64,000 bases of DNA from Planctomycetota bacterium. Lineage in GTDB: Bacteria; Planctomycetota; UBA1135; JACQFD01. Position numbers and translations under genes: made by a program. This document shows positions 34,154-44,800 of this stretch, in pieces. Below the pieces are notes generated by a model. It ran no database searches, was not told where the DNA came from, and worked only from the letters and a program-made list of their open reading frames with translations. Numbering within the stretch: position 1 is the first letter of the stretch; each line of letters starts with the position of its first letter. The stretch covers positions 1 through 64,000 of the forward strand of contig JACQFD010000037.1 of assembly GCA_016200225.1 (NCBI GenBank), in the 5' to 3' direction.

Positions 34154-36784
34154 CTACGGGGCGATCGTAAACGATAACAATGCGGACGATACAATTCCGA
34201 ACAGCGACGGTTTGCACTGCGCCGACGCGGGCTCGACCCAGATCGTTTGTAAATAATACTGATTTCCGATCAGTCCGCCGTCGTTTGGAATCGCCACGGG
34301 CGCGGACGCGCCGGTCGCGGTGTCGCTGATGAAGTCGACGATGTAAATTTCGCTGGCATTGAACAGATCGACGTACAGCGTCGCATACAGAAAGAAAGGA
34401 TCGCTCCCGACGAAATCGGCGGCATTGGTAACGATTCCGAGGCCGAGAGCGCGAACCGGCGCGCCCGTCGCCGTGAATGCAAAATTCGGAGCGTTAATAT
34501 GCGCGGAATCGTTCGCGGAAAGCGCGATCCTGCCGTGGCAACCGGTCGTGCCATAATTGTAAAGAGCGAGATTGCCCGGCTGCGCGCGCTGATTATTATA
34601 AATGGAACAGAACAGTCCGTTCGCGGTCACGAGATCCATTTGGCCGTTTCCGTTCATGTCGACCGCGAGCACTTCGTTTTTGTAAAATGACTGCCGGCTG
34701 TACATCGCAAACGTCGTCATCGCGCCGAACGCGCCCGTTCCGTCATTCACTAATATTCCGACGTCGCGCCACGCGGCATCGTGATGCACTGTGACGAGGT
34801 CGGCGCGACCGTCGCCCGAGACGTCCGCGAGAATGACGTGCGTCGGTTCGCCGCCGACGGAATAATTATCATTTGTAATCCAAGCGCCGGAGCCGTCTCC
34901 GCGCCTCACCGTCACGGTCGCGTCATAACTATTCGCGGCCGCCACGTCGAGGTGGATGTCGCCGTCGACGTCGCCGAGCGCGACGGAAAACGTGCCCGCG
35001 CCCGCCGCGGAATCGATATTCGCGGAGAGCGCGCCGCCCGGCATTCCGAAGCAGGTCGAAATCGTGCCCGCGGATCGATTCGCCGTCACGACGTCGGGCA
35101 TTCCATCTTCATTGATATCGCCGACGGCCATTCCCATCGGTTCGGCGCCCGTCGAATACGTAAGATTCGACGTCCAGCCGCCCGCGCCGTCGCCGAGAAG
35201 CACGGAAACATTATTATTCACCGAATTGGAAACAACAATATCGTCGATGCCGTTCAGGTCGAAATCGGCGACGACGACGTATGTGGGCTGTCCGAATCCG
35301 TACGAATACGTCGGATTATTAAACATGCCCGTGCCGTCGTTCAGTAACATCGCGACGGAATCGTTATCTTTGTTCGCGGTGACGACGTCGGGAACTCCGT
35401 CGGAATTGAAGTCTCCGGCGTCGATGTGCCACGGGCTGCCGACCACCGACGGCGCGTCGCCGAAGAATACAAATCCGGTTCCGCCGTCGCCGTAGGACAA
35501 TAAGATTCGACCGAAAAGCGTGTCGGCCGAAATGATATCTACGAATCCGTCGCGATTGAAATCGCCGGCGACGATCGACGCCGTCACGGGCGAACCGTAG
35601 GCCGAACCCGGAACTTGAAATTGTCCGGCCCCTTCGCCGCGCACGAGCGTCACGCCCGCCGCGCCGCTCGACGGCGCGGCAACGTCATTGTTACCATCGC
35701 CGTCGAAGTCCGCGAAAACGAATCCTGCGTTGCCGGTGCCCGTCGCGAGCCACTTTTCGTCCGAGCCGCCGCCGTACACGCCGGGCGTCGTTTGATAATA
35801 AAGATGGACCTCGACATCGTTAGTATACGAAACGCCGAGGTCGAGTTTGCCGTCGGCGCTGAAATCGCCGACGATCAGTTTCCACGTATCCTGAAGCGTC
35901 CCGTCGGAGAGGGCCTGCACGGCGGTGGTTACTACAGTTCCGTTGCCGTTGCCGTGAAATGTTACAAGTATCTGGACGCCGTTTTCATTAACAAACAGAT
36001 CGGCCGATCCGTCATTATCATAATCGCCGATCGCGACCGCTTTCGCCGACGTGCCGGCGCCGAGGACGAGGTATTGCGATTGTACTAACGATCCGGCTCC
36101 GTTGCTTTTGGCAATCCAAACGCGGTTGCGGACGGAATCGCAGACCGCGACGTCCATCATCCCGTCATTATTAAGATCGCCGGTCGCGAGATCCTCGAAG
36201 ACGCTGTTCGCAACCGACGGCGGCGCGACGGTCGCGCTGCCAAGAATGCCGCCCGTCCCGTTGCCGCGAAGCACCCAGACGTTTTTGCTTGTCTGGCAGA
36301 GCACGACGATGTCGGGATGATTATCTGTAGAATCCATTTTTCCGGCTGCGATCCGGATCGCGCCCTGCCCCACCGCAAAATTTGTCGAATGTACAAATTG
36401 GTTCGACGGCGCGCCGAGCCAGATTTCGACTTGGTCCGGACTCTGACTCGCGATCGCGAGGTCGGCGCGTCCGTCATGATTAAAATCGGCCGAACAAATC
36501 GCCATTGGGGAGCCGCCGCCGCTCAGCGCAAAACTCGTCGGCGCGGAAAAACCGACGCCGTTTTGGCCGAACATTACAGATACAAGACCCGTCGCGCCGT
36601 CGGCCGTCGCGATGTCGGGCCTGCCATCATTATTAAAATCGCCGGTGCAAATTCCCTGGCTGGACTTGGGTCCGCTGAATTGCCGGTCGACGAAAAGGTC
36701 TTGTGCGGGCGTCAAACTGGACAAAAACGCGAACGCCGGAATAACAAAGGGGAGGAATCGAAGGTGGTTGTAGTTGGGTCGCAT
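34154..36784 (-). CDS. Large secreted FG-GAP/VCBS repeat protein with shared C-terminal module
   Basis: The ATG at 36784 begins a signal peptide (MRPNYNHLRFLPFVIPAFAF, cleavage near TPAQ). A dozen or so FG-GAP repeats follow (DFNNDGRPDIATAD, DFNHDGRADLAIA, DFDLNGIDDIVVS, and others) with calcium-binding Asp-x-Asp/Asn-x-Asp-Gly loops. The last ~130 residues form the module found in three other genes here: YGTTGCHG, GLGIVTNAADF, VAIPNDGGLIGNQYYLQTIWVE, IVSSALLSFTIAP. It may form an extracellular adhesive or ligand-binding propeller. It is divergent from a kinase gene (97 bases between starts) and upstream of the WD40 kinase. Confidence 0.88.
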   Translation of the reverse strand: MRPNYNHLRFLPFVIPAFAFLSSLTPAQDLFVDRQFSGPKSSQGICTGDFNNDGRPDIATADGATGLVSVMFGQNGVGFSAPTSFALSGGGSPMAICSADFNHDGRADLAIASQSPDQVEIWLGAPSNQFVHSTNFAVGQGAIRIAAGKMDSTDNHPDIVVLCQTSKNVWVLRGNGTGGILGSATVAPPSVANSVFEDLATGDLNNDGMMDVAVCDSVRNRVWIAKSNGAGSLVQSQYLVLGAGTSAKAVAIGDYDNDGSADLFVNENGVQILVTFHGNGNGTVVTTAVQALSDGTLQDTWKLIVGDFSADGKLDLGVSYTNDVEVHLYYQTTPGVYGGGSDEKWLATGTGNAGFVFADFDGDGNNDVAAPSSGAAGVTLVRGEGAGQFQVPGSAYGSPVTASIVAGDFNRDGFVDIISADTLFGRILLSYGDGGTGFVFFGDAPSVVGSPWHIDAGDFNSDGVPDVVTANKDNDSVAMLLNDGTGMFNNPTYSYGFGQPTYVVVADFDLNGIDDIVVSNSVNNNVSVLLGDGAGGWTSNLTYSTGAEPMGMAVGDINEDGMPDVVTANRSAGTISTCFGMPGGALSANIDSAAGAGTFSVALGDVDGDIHLDVAAANSYDATVTVRRGDGSGAWITNDNYSVGGEPTHVILADVSGDGRADLVTVHHDAAWRDVGILVNDGTGAFGAMTTFAMYSRQSFYKNEVLAVDMNGNGQMDLVTANGLFCSIYNNQRAQPGNLALYNYGTTGCHGRIALSANDSAHINAPNFAFTATGAPVRALGLGIVTNAADFVGSDPFFLYATLYVDLFNASEIYIVDFISDTATGASAPVAIPNDGGLIGNQYYLQTIWVEPASAQCKPSLFGIVSSALLSFTIAP

Positions 36785-36881
36785 GCAAGCGGATTGGCGG
36801 CCCGGCCCGACAATGGACAAAAAAAACAAAAAGCCGGACGTCCGTTGGACGGCGCGCGCAAAGTGTCGCTAATTTGCATCT

Positions 36882-39491
36882 GTGAGCGACGATGCAATGC
36901 GCAGCCGCGGCAACGATGACGAAGTGCTCGTCGAGCGCGAGAAAAGCGAGTTTTTGGCGTCGTACGCGATCGATCAGTTGGAATCGACTCCGCGCTCCGC
37001 CGGGGAATACGCCCGGAATTTTCCGCGCATCGCCGCGTGGATCGCGAACGAAATCGGCGATGCTACTAAAAGCAAGGCGAGCGCGTTCGGCGATTTCGAC
37101 GCCGGTCGGGAATTGTTAAATACAACCGTCGGCAATTATAAGATTCTTTCGGAACTCGGGCGCGGCGGCCAGGGCGTCGTGTATCTCGCGCAGGACGTCC
37201 GGCTGCAGCGCCGCGTCGCGCTCAAGGTTTTAACGGAAACATGGTCGCTTTTTTCGGGCGAGACGCGCGCGCGGTTTCAACGGGAGGCCGCGACGCTCGC
37301 GAAATTGCAGCATCCTGGGATTTGTACACTTTACGACGCGGGAACGGCGCGCGACGCGTCGGGAATTCCGATCGCTTATATCGCGATGCGCTATCTCGAA
37401 GGCGAAACGCTTGCAAAAGTCCTTTCCGAAAAACGTCGCGAAGGAAGAAAACCTCCGTCGGAGCGGCCGGAAATATTACAAATCGCCGAAGTCGTCGAGC
37501 AGACGGCGCGCGCGATCCACACCGCGCACGAAGCGGGGATCCATCACCGCGACTTGAAGCCGGGGAATATTATGATTACAAAAAACGCCGGTCCGGTCGT
37601 GCTCGATTTCGGCCTCGCGCGGGAGGAGGACAATTCAATATTACCGATGACGCGCACCGGCGATTTCATCGGAACTCCGGCGTACATGGCGCCCGAACAG
37701 TTGGATCCGCGCCTCGGCCGAGTGGACGCGCGCGCCGACGTGTGGGCGCTCGGCGCGACGCTTTTCGAATGTTTAACTCTGATCCGGCCGTTCGACGGGC
37801 CCACGCGCGACGCAATCGTACAAAAAGTACTGCGCGGCGACTCGCCCGACGCGCGACGCGCGAACCGGAGGATTCCGCGCGATCTATCTATTATATTACA
37901 AACGGCGCTCGAACGGGAACCGGCGAGACGCTACCGTTCGGCGCTCGAATTCGCGGAGGATTTGAAGTGTTTTCGCGAGCACGAACCGATCGCGGCGCGC
38001 GCGGCGGGACCGATATTAAGATTGCGGCGTTGGACGCAGCGGCAGCCCGCGCTCGCGGCCAGTCTCGGCGGATTGTTGTTCGTGCTCCTGACGGGACTTT
38101 CGGGCGTTTCGTTATTATATCTAAAATCCCAATCCGCGCTCGCCGATCTCGGACGGCTTTCGGACGCCAGAATTCTCCGCGATTTATTAGAACGCGAACA
38201 ATTATTATATCCGGAAATTCCCGAACGCGTCGGCGGGAGCGGGGGATTCGACGCGTGGATCGCGGAGGCGCGCGCGCTGCTCGGGCGCGAGGACGATCAT
38301 CAATCGTCGTTGAAACGCGTCGCGGCGCAATTACAAAGTTTCCGCGCCGACGGCCGGGGCGGCCGCGAAGAAAACGGCCGCACGCTCGCGTGGTGGAACG
38401 AACAATTAACACAACTTGTCGCCGATCTCGGAAAGTTTCCCGAAACCGTCAAGCGCGTCGAGGCGCGGCGGAATTTCGCCGCCGAAGTCGATTTATTGTC
38501 GATTGAAAATTACAAATCGGAATGGACCGCGGCAATCGACGCGATCCGGCGCGATCCTAAATATAACGGATTGATCATGAAACCGCGGCGCGGATTGGTT
38601 CCCGCCGGACGCGATCCCGTCTCGGGTCTATATGAGTTTTCACATTTGGAAACGGGCGCGGTCGCCGCGCGCGATGCGACGACGAAATTATTAAATATGA
38701 ACGGCGCGTGCGGAATTGTATTTATACTATTGCCCGGACGAACGGTTCGCATCGGCGCGGACGCGCCGACGGAATCGCGCCCGGCCGGGTCGCCGCACGT
38801 CGACGGCGAATTGGAAAAATGGGAGGGACCGTCCGGCGAAATCGCGCTCGATCCTTTCTTTATATCGAAATACGAAATGACGCAGGGCCAGTGGTCGCGT
38901 TTTTGCGGCGCGAATCCCTCCGACCGGCTTCCGGGAGGCCCGGGCGTCGATACTAAGGATCCGTTGCGGCATCCCGTCGAACAAATATCGTGGAACGATT
39001 GTAATCAAACGATGTCGCGCCTCGGATTGATGCTGCCGACGGAGGCTCAATGGGAATACGCCGCGCGCGGCGGCACGACGACCCCCTACTGGGCCGGCCA
39101 ATCGGCGCTGGCGTTGAATGGTAAAGAAAACATCGCGGATCGGTATGCTAAAGAAAACGGCGGCGGCGCGAACTGGCGTTATCAGTTGGATTTTTACGAC
39201 GGCTGGCTCGCCACCGCGCCGGTCGGATCGTTCGGAGCCAACGGATTCGGTTTTTATGATATTGGCGGAAATGTACAAGAATGGATTCGCGAGACGTGGG
39301 AGGATTATTCCGATCATCCGGCGCGCCCCGGCGACGGATTCCGCAACGGGGATTTTCGTTATCGAGTCGTGCGCGGCGGCGATTTTTCGAGCGGCATTTC
39401 ATTCATGAGAGTCGCGCGCAGGTCGGGTCTGCCCCCCACCGCGCGGATGCCCACCGCCGGCGTGCGCCCGGCGCGCGCTCTCGACCGGTGA
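36882..39491 (+). CDS. Transmembrane Ser/Thr kinase with extracytoplasmic FGE-sulfatase domain
   Basis: The start is GTG 36882 or ATG 36897; neither has a strong ribosome site. The kinase domain (about residues 80-370) has GRGGQGVVYLA, HRDLKPGNIMI, DFGLARE and a MAPEQ activation segment. A membrane helix (LAASLGGLLFVLLTGLSGVSLLYL) separates it from a ~210-residue linker and an FGE-sulfatase (SUMF1-like) domain: FISKYEMTQGQWSRFCG, LPTEAQWEYAARGG, FGFYDIGGNVQEW, RVVRGGDF...RVARR. FGE-like ectodomains in such kinases usually bind rather than catalyse. The gene is monocistronic between divergent and convergent neighbours. Confidence 0.9.
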   Translation: MSDDAMRSRGNDDEVLVEREKSEFLASYAIDQLESTPRSAGEYARNFPRIAAWIANEIGDATKSKASAFGDFDAGRELLNTTVGNYKILSELGRGGQGVVYLAQDVRLQRRVALKVLTETWSLFSGETRARFQREAATLAKLQHPGICTLYDAGTARDASGIPIAYIAMRYLEGETLAKVLSEKRREGRKPPSERPEILQIAEVVEQTARAIHTAHEAGIHHRDLKPGNIMITKNAGPVVLDFGLAREEDNSILPMTRTGDFIGTPAYMAPEQLDPRLGRVDARADVWALGATLFECLTLIRPFDGPTRDAIVQKVLRGDSPDARRANRRIPRDLSIILQTALEREPARRYRSALEFAEDLKCFREHEPIAARAAGPILRLRRWTQRQPALAASLGGLLFVLLTGLSGVSLLYLKSQSALADLGRLSDARILRDLLEREQLLYPEIPERVGGSGGFDAWIAEARALLGREDDHQSSLKRVAAQLQSFRADGRGGREENGRTLAWWNEQLTQLVADLGKFPETVKRVEARRNFAAEVDLLSIENYKSEWTAAIDAIRRDPKYNGLIMKPRRGLVPAGRDPVSGLYEFSHLETGAVAARDATTKLLNMNGACGIVFILLPGRTVRIGADAPTESRPAGSPHVDGELEKWEGPSGEIALDPFFISKYEMTQGQWSRFCGANPSDRLPGGPGVDTKDPLRHPVEQISWNDCNQTMSRLGLMLPTEAQWEYAARGGTTTPYWAGQSALALNGKENIADRYAKENGGGANWRYQLDFYDGWLATAPVGSFGANGFGFYDIGGNVQEWIRETWEDYSDHPARPGDGFRNGDFRYRVVRGGDFSSGISFMRVARRSGLPPTARMPTAGVRPARALDR

Positions 39492-39541
39492 ATAATTAAT
39501 TTACTGAATTATAAAATGAACCGAACGTATTCTTAATTTAA

Positions 39542-40207
39542 CTATCCGACCAGCACCGCGCGCGCCGTTTCGTCGCACGCGAGTTCCTCGCGCAGACGTT
39601 GCCATCGTTTCGCGGCCGCGTCCGCGGTGACGGCGAGCAGTTCCGCGACTTGCGCGTGCGAGAGTCCCTCGATCCCGCGCCACAAGACGAGCCGGCGATC
39701 CTCTTCGTTTAATTGTTCAATTCGCGCGAGAAAACTACGAATCGCCTCGTCGCGCGCGACGCGGCGGCTGACCGTCGTCGCGGACGCCGGAAAATCGCGT
39801 AGAAGTTCGGAGGGATTCGAAACGGCGGCGCCGCGGCTGACCGAGCGCAACGCTTCTTGTAGTACGCGATGGGCAATGCCAAAAACCCACGAGCGAAATG
39901 TAGCAATCGACGGATCGAATCCGCTGAAACCGCGCCATGCGCGAAAACCGATTTCCTGAAGAAGGTCCTCCGGATCGAGGCGCGATCGCAAGGAAGCGCG
40001 CACCCGCAGACTCGCCCACGCATAGAGCGCGGGCGCGACCTCGGGAAAGAGAGTCTCGAATTGAAGATCGGCGCGGGCGGCTTCCATCGGCGATTGCAGA
40101 GAGCATACGCCCACCGCGCGGGCTCTGCTGTTCACGTCCCGATTCTCCGCTTCCGAGAACCTCTCCTTCGAGGTCCGCGCATCCGACGCACGATGGCATT
40201 GCGACAT
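39542..40207 (-). CDS. ECF-type RNA polymerase sigma factor
   Basis: The protein has sigma-2 features (LDPEDLLQEIGFRAWRGFSGF; FRSWVFGIAHRVLQEALRS) and a sigma-4 helix-turn-helix (EEDRRLVLWRGIEGLSHAQVAELLAVTADAAAKRWQRLREEL). The ATG at 40087 would begin just before the conserved region; 40207 adds 40 residues of low conservation. It converges with the FGE-kinase gene and diverges from the hydrolase gene. Which of these it serves cannot be decided from position alone. Confidence 0.88.
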   Translation of the reverse strand: MSQCHRASDARTSKERFSEAENRDVNSRARAVGVCSLQSPMEAARADLQFETLFPEVAPALYAWASLRVRASLRSRLDPEDLLQEIGFRAWRGFSGFDPSIATFRSWVFGIAHRVLQEALRSVSRGAAVSNPSELLRDFPASATTVSRRVARDEAIRSFLARIEQLNEEDRRLVLWRGIEGLSHAQVAELLAVTADAAAKRWQRLREELACDETARAVLVG

Positions 40208-40266
40208 TTTGTTGAAGCGAGCGTTCGAAAATGCATCATTTACTAATCTTTGCCTTGGAGACTCCC

Positions 40267-41511
40267 GTGACTACACATGCAATCGTCTATTTTTCCGGCA
40301 TTGTTGCAAACCCCAAAAGATCGGATCCGCTCGTCCTCGCGGATGCGCTGGCGGCGTCGATGCGGCCGCGCGCTTCGGCGCCGAATGTACAATTTACGAC
40401 GGAGAAACTCGAACCGATCGCGTACGGCGAGAACCGGACGGCGCGCGCGGCGAGGGTCATAAAGGAAACGCCCGGCGCTCCGCGGGCACAATTGGATATT
40501 TACGTTCTTCCCTACCTCGAAACGGCCATGCAAAAGAAAAGGAGCTCGACGCTCTGGAAACAAATGCTGAGCCTTCTCGGAACCGTGATATTGAATACGC
40601 CGGCGCTCGGCCGGATGTTCAAATTGGGAACGGCCGGTTCGCGCGTGAAACTCATACACGTGTTCTGGATTATTACGATGTCGAGCGCTCTCGCCGCGTA
40701 CTTCTTTTTATTATCATTACTCATCATGGCCGCCGTCGCGGGAAACGTCGGCGCCGACGCGTTAAAAACCGCGAGCGGGCCCGTCGGCGGCGCGCTCGCG
40801 GATATTCAGGAAAAAATACGACAATACGTATCGCCCTATTTTTATTATATTCTTTCGGCGCACTTCATCGCCCCGGCGCTCGCGTCCGCGAAAGTCCGCG
40901 CCGCCGTCGTCGATGCCGGCCTCTCGGCCCTGCTCCTGCTCGGTTACATGGGTTCGGGACGCGAAAGGCCGGAACTTACCAATCATCTCGAATCGCTCGC
41001 CGCAAAATTAGATTCGAGCGGACATCATTACGATGCCATTCACGTCATTGGCTACAGTTTCGGCGCGGTCGCGGCCGTCGACTCCATTTTTCAAACCGGC
41101 AAACCTCCCGCCGCGCTGAGTCGCGTCGCGTCGATGACTACCATTGGGTTTCCTTACGAATCCTTCGCCGAGTTCTGGCCGGAGCATTTCAAACACCGCG
41201 CGCCCGCCCCGAATGTACAATTGAAATGGATTAATGTTCATAATGCGCTCGACCCGCTCGGATCCGATTTTAATAATCCGAAAAAACCGCGCCTCGTCGG
41301 AATCGGCGGCGCCGGGATCGTTCCGAATGTTCATATTGAGAGCGCCGCGTGGGGCGTGACAAGCGACGCGGGCTGGCTGCGCCGGTTCGCCGGCGCAATA
41401 TTACTTTTCGGACTCGACGTTCACGCCTCCTACTGGGATCCCGACAACGTCGAGGAGAAAAACTGTTTCGGTCCCATCGTCGAAAACCTTCTCGTGGGAT
41501 CGTTTATTTAA
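40267..41511 (+). CDS. Membrane alpha/beta-hydrolase-like protein
   Basis: I chose the GTG at 40267 because GGAG lies 6 bases upstream and the protein then begins with a core beta strand (TTHAIVYFSGIV); an ATG at 40231 is also in frame. The 414-residue protein has two hydrophobic segments in the middle (VFWIITMSSALAAYFFLLSLLI; AALVDAG...LLLLGYMG region) and the nucleophile elbow GYSFG (G-x-S-x-G). Candidate Asp and His lie in HNALDPLGSD and VHIESAAWG or VHASYWD. It could be a lipase or esterase; substrate unknown. Confidence 0.65.
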   Translation: MTTHAIVYFSGIVANPKRSDPLVLADALAASMRPRASAPNVQFTTEKLEPIAYGENRTARAARVIKETPGAPRAQLDIYVLPYLETAMQKKRSSTLWKQMLSLLGTVILNTPALGRMFKLGTAGSRVKLIHVFWIITMSSALAAYFFLLSLLIMAAVAGNVGADALKTASGPVGGALADIQEKIRQYVSPYFYYILSAHFIAPALASAKVRAAVVDAGLSALLLLGYMGSGRERPELTNHLESLAAKLDSSGHHYDAIHVIGYSFGAVAAVDSIFQTGKPPAALSRVASMTTIGFPYESFAEFWPEHFKHRAPAPNVQLKWINVHNALDPLGSDFNNPKKPRLVGIGGAGIVPNVHIESAAWGVTSDAGWLRRFAGAILLFGLDVHASYWDPDNVEEKNCFGPIVENLLVGSFI

Positions 41512-41816
41512 CAACAAGGCGGCCGAAACCCGCGAATTCGAGTGCTGCGTCGCAAGGATTTACGTCGGTGGAGGTTAAAAAATCCCGTCCATTCTTAACT
41601 TTTGGGCCAACATCGCGGTTCAGGGGTATTTTTGAATAATTCCGTCCCTCCCTCGCACTTTCTTCCACGCGCCTTCCAAAATTGCACGCGCAGCATTGCG
41701 CCCATTCACACTTCCGAGCGACAATGGCCGTTTCCACCCCGTCGGAACCTCGAAACCTCAACGTCCGCAGTTCGGTCCGCCGTCCGCTCGCCTTGTATTC
41801 AACGCAGAGGTTCAAC
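41512..41816 (+). other. Intergenic leader before the 1.6-kilocodon FG-GAP gene
   Basis: No convincing gene is seen. A frame open from 41682 runs into the next gene but codes Arg/Ser-rich sequence without signal features, so I treat it as leader. The stretch should carry the promoter of the FG-GAP/kinase operon; AGAGG at about 41805 is the likely ribosome site. Confidence 0.5.
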
Positions 41817-44800
41817 ATGTCAATGTCAGCTTGCCTCCCCGTGCCACACAAATCCCACCTCGCCGCGCTCGCTTCAACGATCTTCATCCTCGCCGCGCCC
41901 TCGGTTTCGCGCGCACAATCCGAGCTGCTCCCCGCGCAAACGAAAATCGTCGGCAAAACTCTCGTTCAAGCTTCGATCGCCGATTTTAATAATGATACTA
42001 AGAATGATATTGTTGTCGTCAGCCGCGACGAGCAATTTGTAGCCATTCTTCGCGGTCTGGGCCAGGGATCCTTCTCCAACCCGACGACGTTCAAAGTCGG
42101 CCGCCTTCCGATCGCGTTCGCGATTTTCGACGCGGACGCCGACGGAAAACTCGACATTGCGACGGCCAACGACGGTAATCCTCTTCCGGACGGGCCGTCC
42201 GTTTCCATTTGTTTGGGCGACGGGCTCGGCGGTTTTCCTAATATTACTACCATTTCCATTGCCGGAGCGGCGGCGTTCCCCACCGGCATCGCGGCCGGCG
42301 ATCTCGACGGCGACGGCCTCGTCGATCTGATTATTTCAAATGGCAAGAGCACTTCGGCCACGTGGCTGCGCGGACTTGGAAATGCACAATTCGACGTCCC
42401 ACAGTCGATCGACATGGGCGGCCGGCAGAGCGCGATCCTTTTAAATGATTACAATAGCGACGGCCGGCTCGACATCGCGTGCGTGCTTTCGCTTGTTAAT
42501 AAAATTTCCGTGCGGCTCGGCGTTCATGGCGGATTTTTCCCCCCCGTGCTTTATCAAAATACGGCGCAGACGGCGCTGCGCGGTTTCGCGCAGGGAAATA
42601 TTAATAATGCCGGCGGCGTGGATTTGTATACGGCCGATCCGGACGGCAACGGCTGGCTCTTCGCCAACGACGGACAGGGCGTTTTCACGCCGCAGACGAT
42701 CGCCGCGCACGGACCGAACGTCAGCCAGGTCGCGATCGGAGACTGCGACGGCGACGGAAAACCCGATCTGCTCGCGTCCCACGGCGGCGCGCCAACGCCG
42801 CAACCGCACATTTCATATTGTAAGTATTCCGGCGACGGCTCCGCGGACGCGCCGATTCAATTTCATACATCGGCCCCGCCCATATCGTTAGTAACCGGCA
42901 ATCTCGACGGCTTGAACGCCGCCGACGTCGTGACGTGCGATCCCGACACGCTTTCCATTTCCATTTTTCTCGCGTCGTCAAAAATTACAATTCCATCGGG
43001 TCCGCCGATTTTCGCGGGAACGCAATATTTGACCGGCGGATCGGGTCCGCGATCCGTAGTCATGGCCGATTTCACGGGCGACGGCAATCCCGACATCATG
43101 GCCGCGAACGAGTTTACAAATACGATCGGTTTCATGAAGGGCCGCGGCCTCGACGGACTCGACGACGCGATCCAGTTGCCCGTCAATTCGAAACCGCGCC
43201 TTCTCGCGCAAGCCGACCTGAACGGCGACGGCATTCCCGATATTGTATTTTCGCATCTCGGGCCCGGCGCCGAAGTTTATTATGGATTGGGCAACGGTAA
43301 TATTGTCGCGGGACAGTCTTTATTTTCGGGATCGCAGCTCGGTTCGATCGCGATCGGCGAAGTAAACAATGACGGCCGCCTCGACATCGTCGGCGTCGAA
43401 CAGTGGCAAATGGACATCTGGCTCAACGACGGAAACGGAAATTTCACGCCGGCTCCGTCACAATTTATTTCGGGCGTCGATCCGCGCGGTCTCGCGCTCG
43501 GTGATTTCGACACCGACGGCGCGAACGACGCGGGAATTGTATTTTTCGCGTCCGATGCGGGCGCCATTCTCTTCGGCGACGACGCGGGCGGTTTCGGTAA
43601 AGTTCCGCCTCTTACGTTTTCGGCCGGCCCCGCTCCGACGGCGATTTTATTTGGACACTTCAATCAGGACGCGTCCGTCGACGTTGCGTACACTTCCTCC
43701 GGCTCCGGCGATATAACAGTTCGATACGGCGACGGCGCGGGCGGTTTTTGGAACGATCCGGTGGTCGTTCACAATCAGGGCATGCCAAGCGATTTGAAAG
43801 CGATCGACCTCCGCGCGGCGGGCGTCGACGATTTGATAGCTAATGATCCGTTGGGCGGCAAGCTGCGCGTGAATCTTAAGGATCTGAACGGATACGGATT
43901 CCTCGGGCCGAATATGTATCCGTCGAAATCATACAATTCCCCGTCCGAACTCGGACAGGGCGCTCTCGCGATCGGCGACTTCGATTCGAACATGTACGCG
44001 GACGTCGTCGTGTGCGACGCGACGCCGTGGGCGGGCAATATTTCGATCTATCTAAACCGGGGCGACGGAACGTTCGGATTCGGCGACACGGGCACGAACG
44101 GCGGCGCGCGCGTGCTCGGAGCGGCCGACTTCGATCAGGATAGTCGCATCGATTTCGCCGTCGGCGGTTACGAAGGGAATTTGATCATTTATAAAAGCGG
44201 CGACGCGGCCTTTACCGAAATGACGAGCGTCTCGCTTTTGAGTCCGATCGCGGCGCTCGCCATCGCCGATCTCGATCTCGACGGATCTCTCGACGTCATG
44301 TGCGGTTTGCAGGACGGGACGCTCATGGTCCTCCGCGGCCACCTCGCGGGCGGACAATTTTCATTCACGGATGTTCATTCTTTTGCGGTGGGCAGCATCC
44401 GATCTATTGTAGCTTACGATTTGAACGGCGACGGCCGCGCCGACATTGCGTTCAGCGGCGAAAATGCACAAATCGGCGTGATGCTTGCCGTGACCGGTGC
44501 GAACGGCCCGCAGTTTCACGATCCGGTTTATATCGATTCCGCCGGCGGTTCGGATGCGCTCGCGGCCGCGGATTTCGATCACGACGGCCGCGGCGACCTC
44601 GCGGCGTCGGTGACGAGCGCGGGAATTATACAAATATTCGGCGGCGACGGCGCGGGCGGTTTTCCAAACTCTGGCGCGATCCCGCTTCCGTCCCCTTCGA
44701 CGTTTTTGTTAAGAGACATCAACGGCGACGCGACCGTTGATATTCTCGCCACAAGCGCGCTTCTTCGCCGCATGTCCGCGGTGACGCTCGCTCCGGACGG

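Noticed and set aside
34154..36784. Repeated DNA words in the FG-GAP genes as a possible CRISPR or tandem-repeat array
   Set aside because: The repetition is at protein level (calcium loops) with irregular spacing and diverged DNA; there are no conserved repeat-spacer units.
41682..41816. Upstream extension of the giant FG-GAP protein
   Set aside because: It would place 45 Arg/Ser/His-rich residues before a good signal peptide; the ATG at 41817 follows AGAGG.
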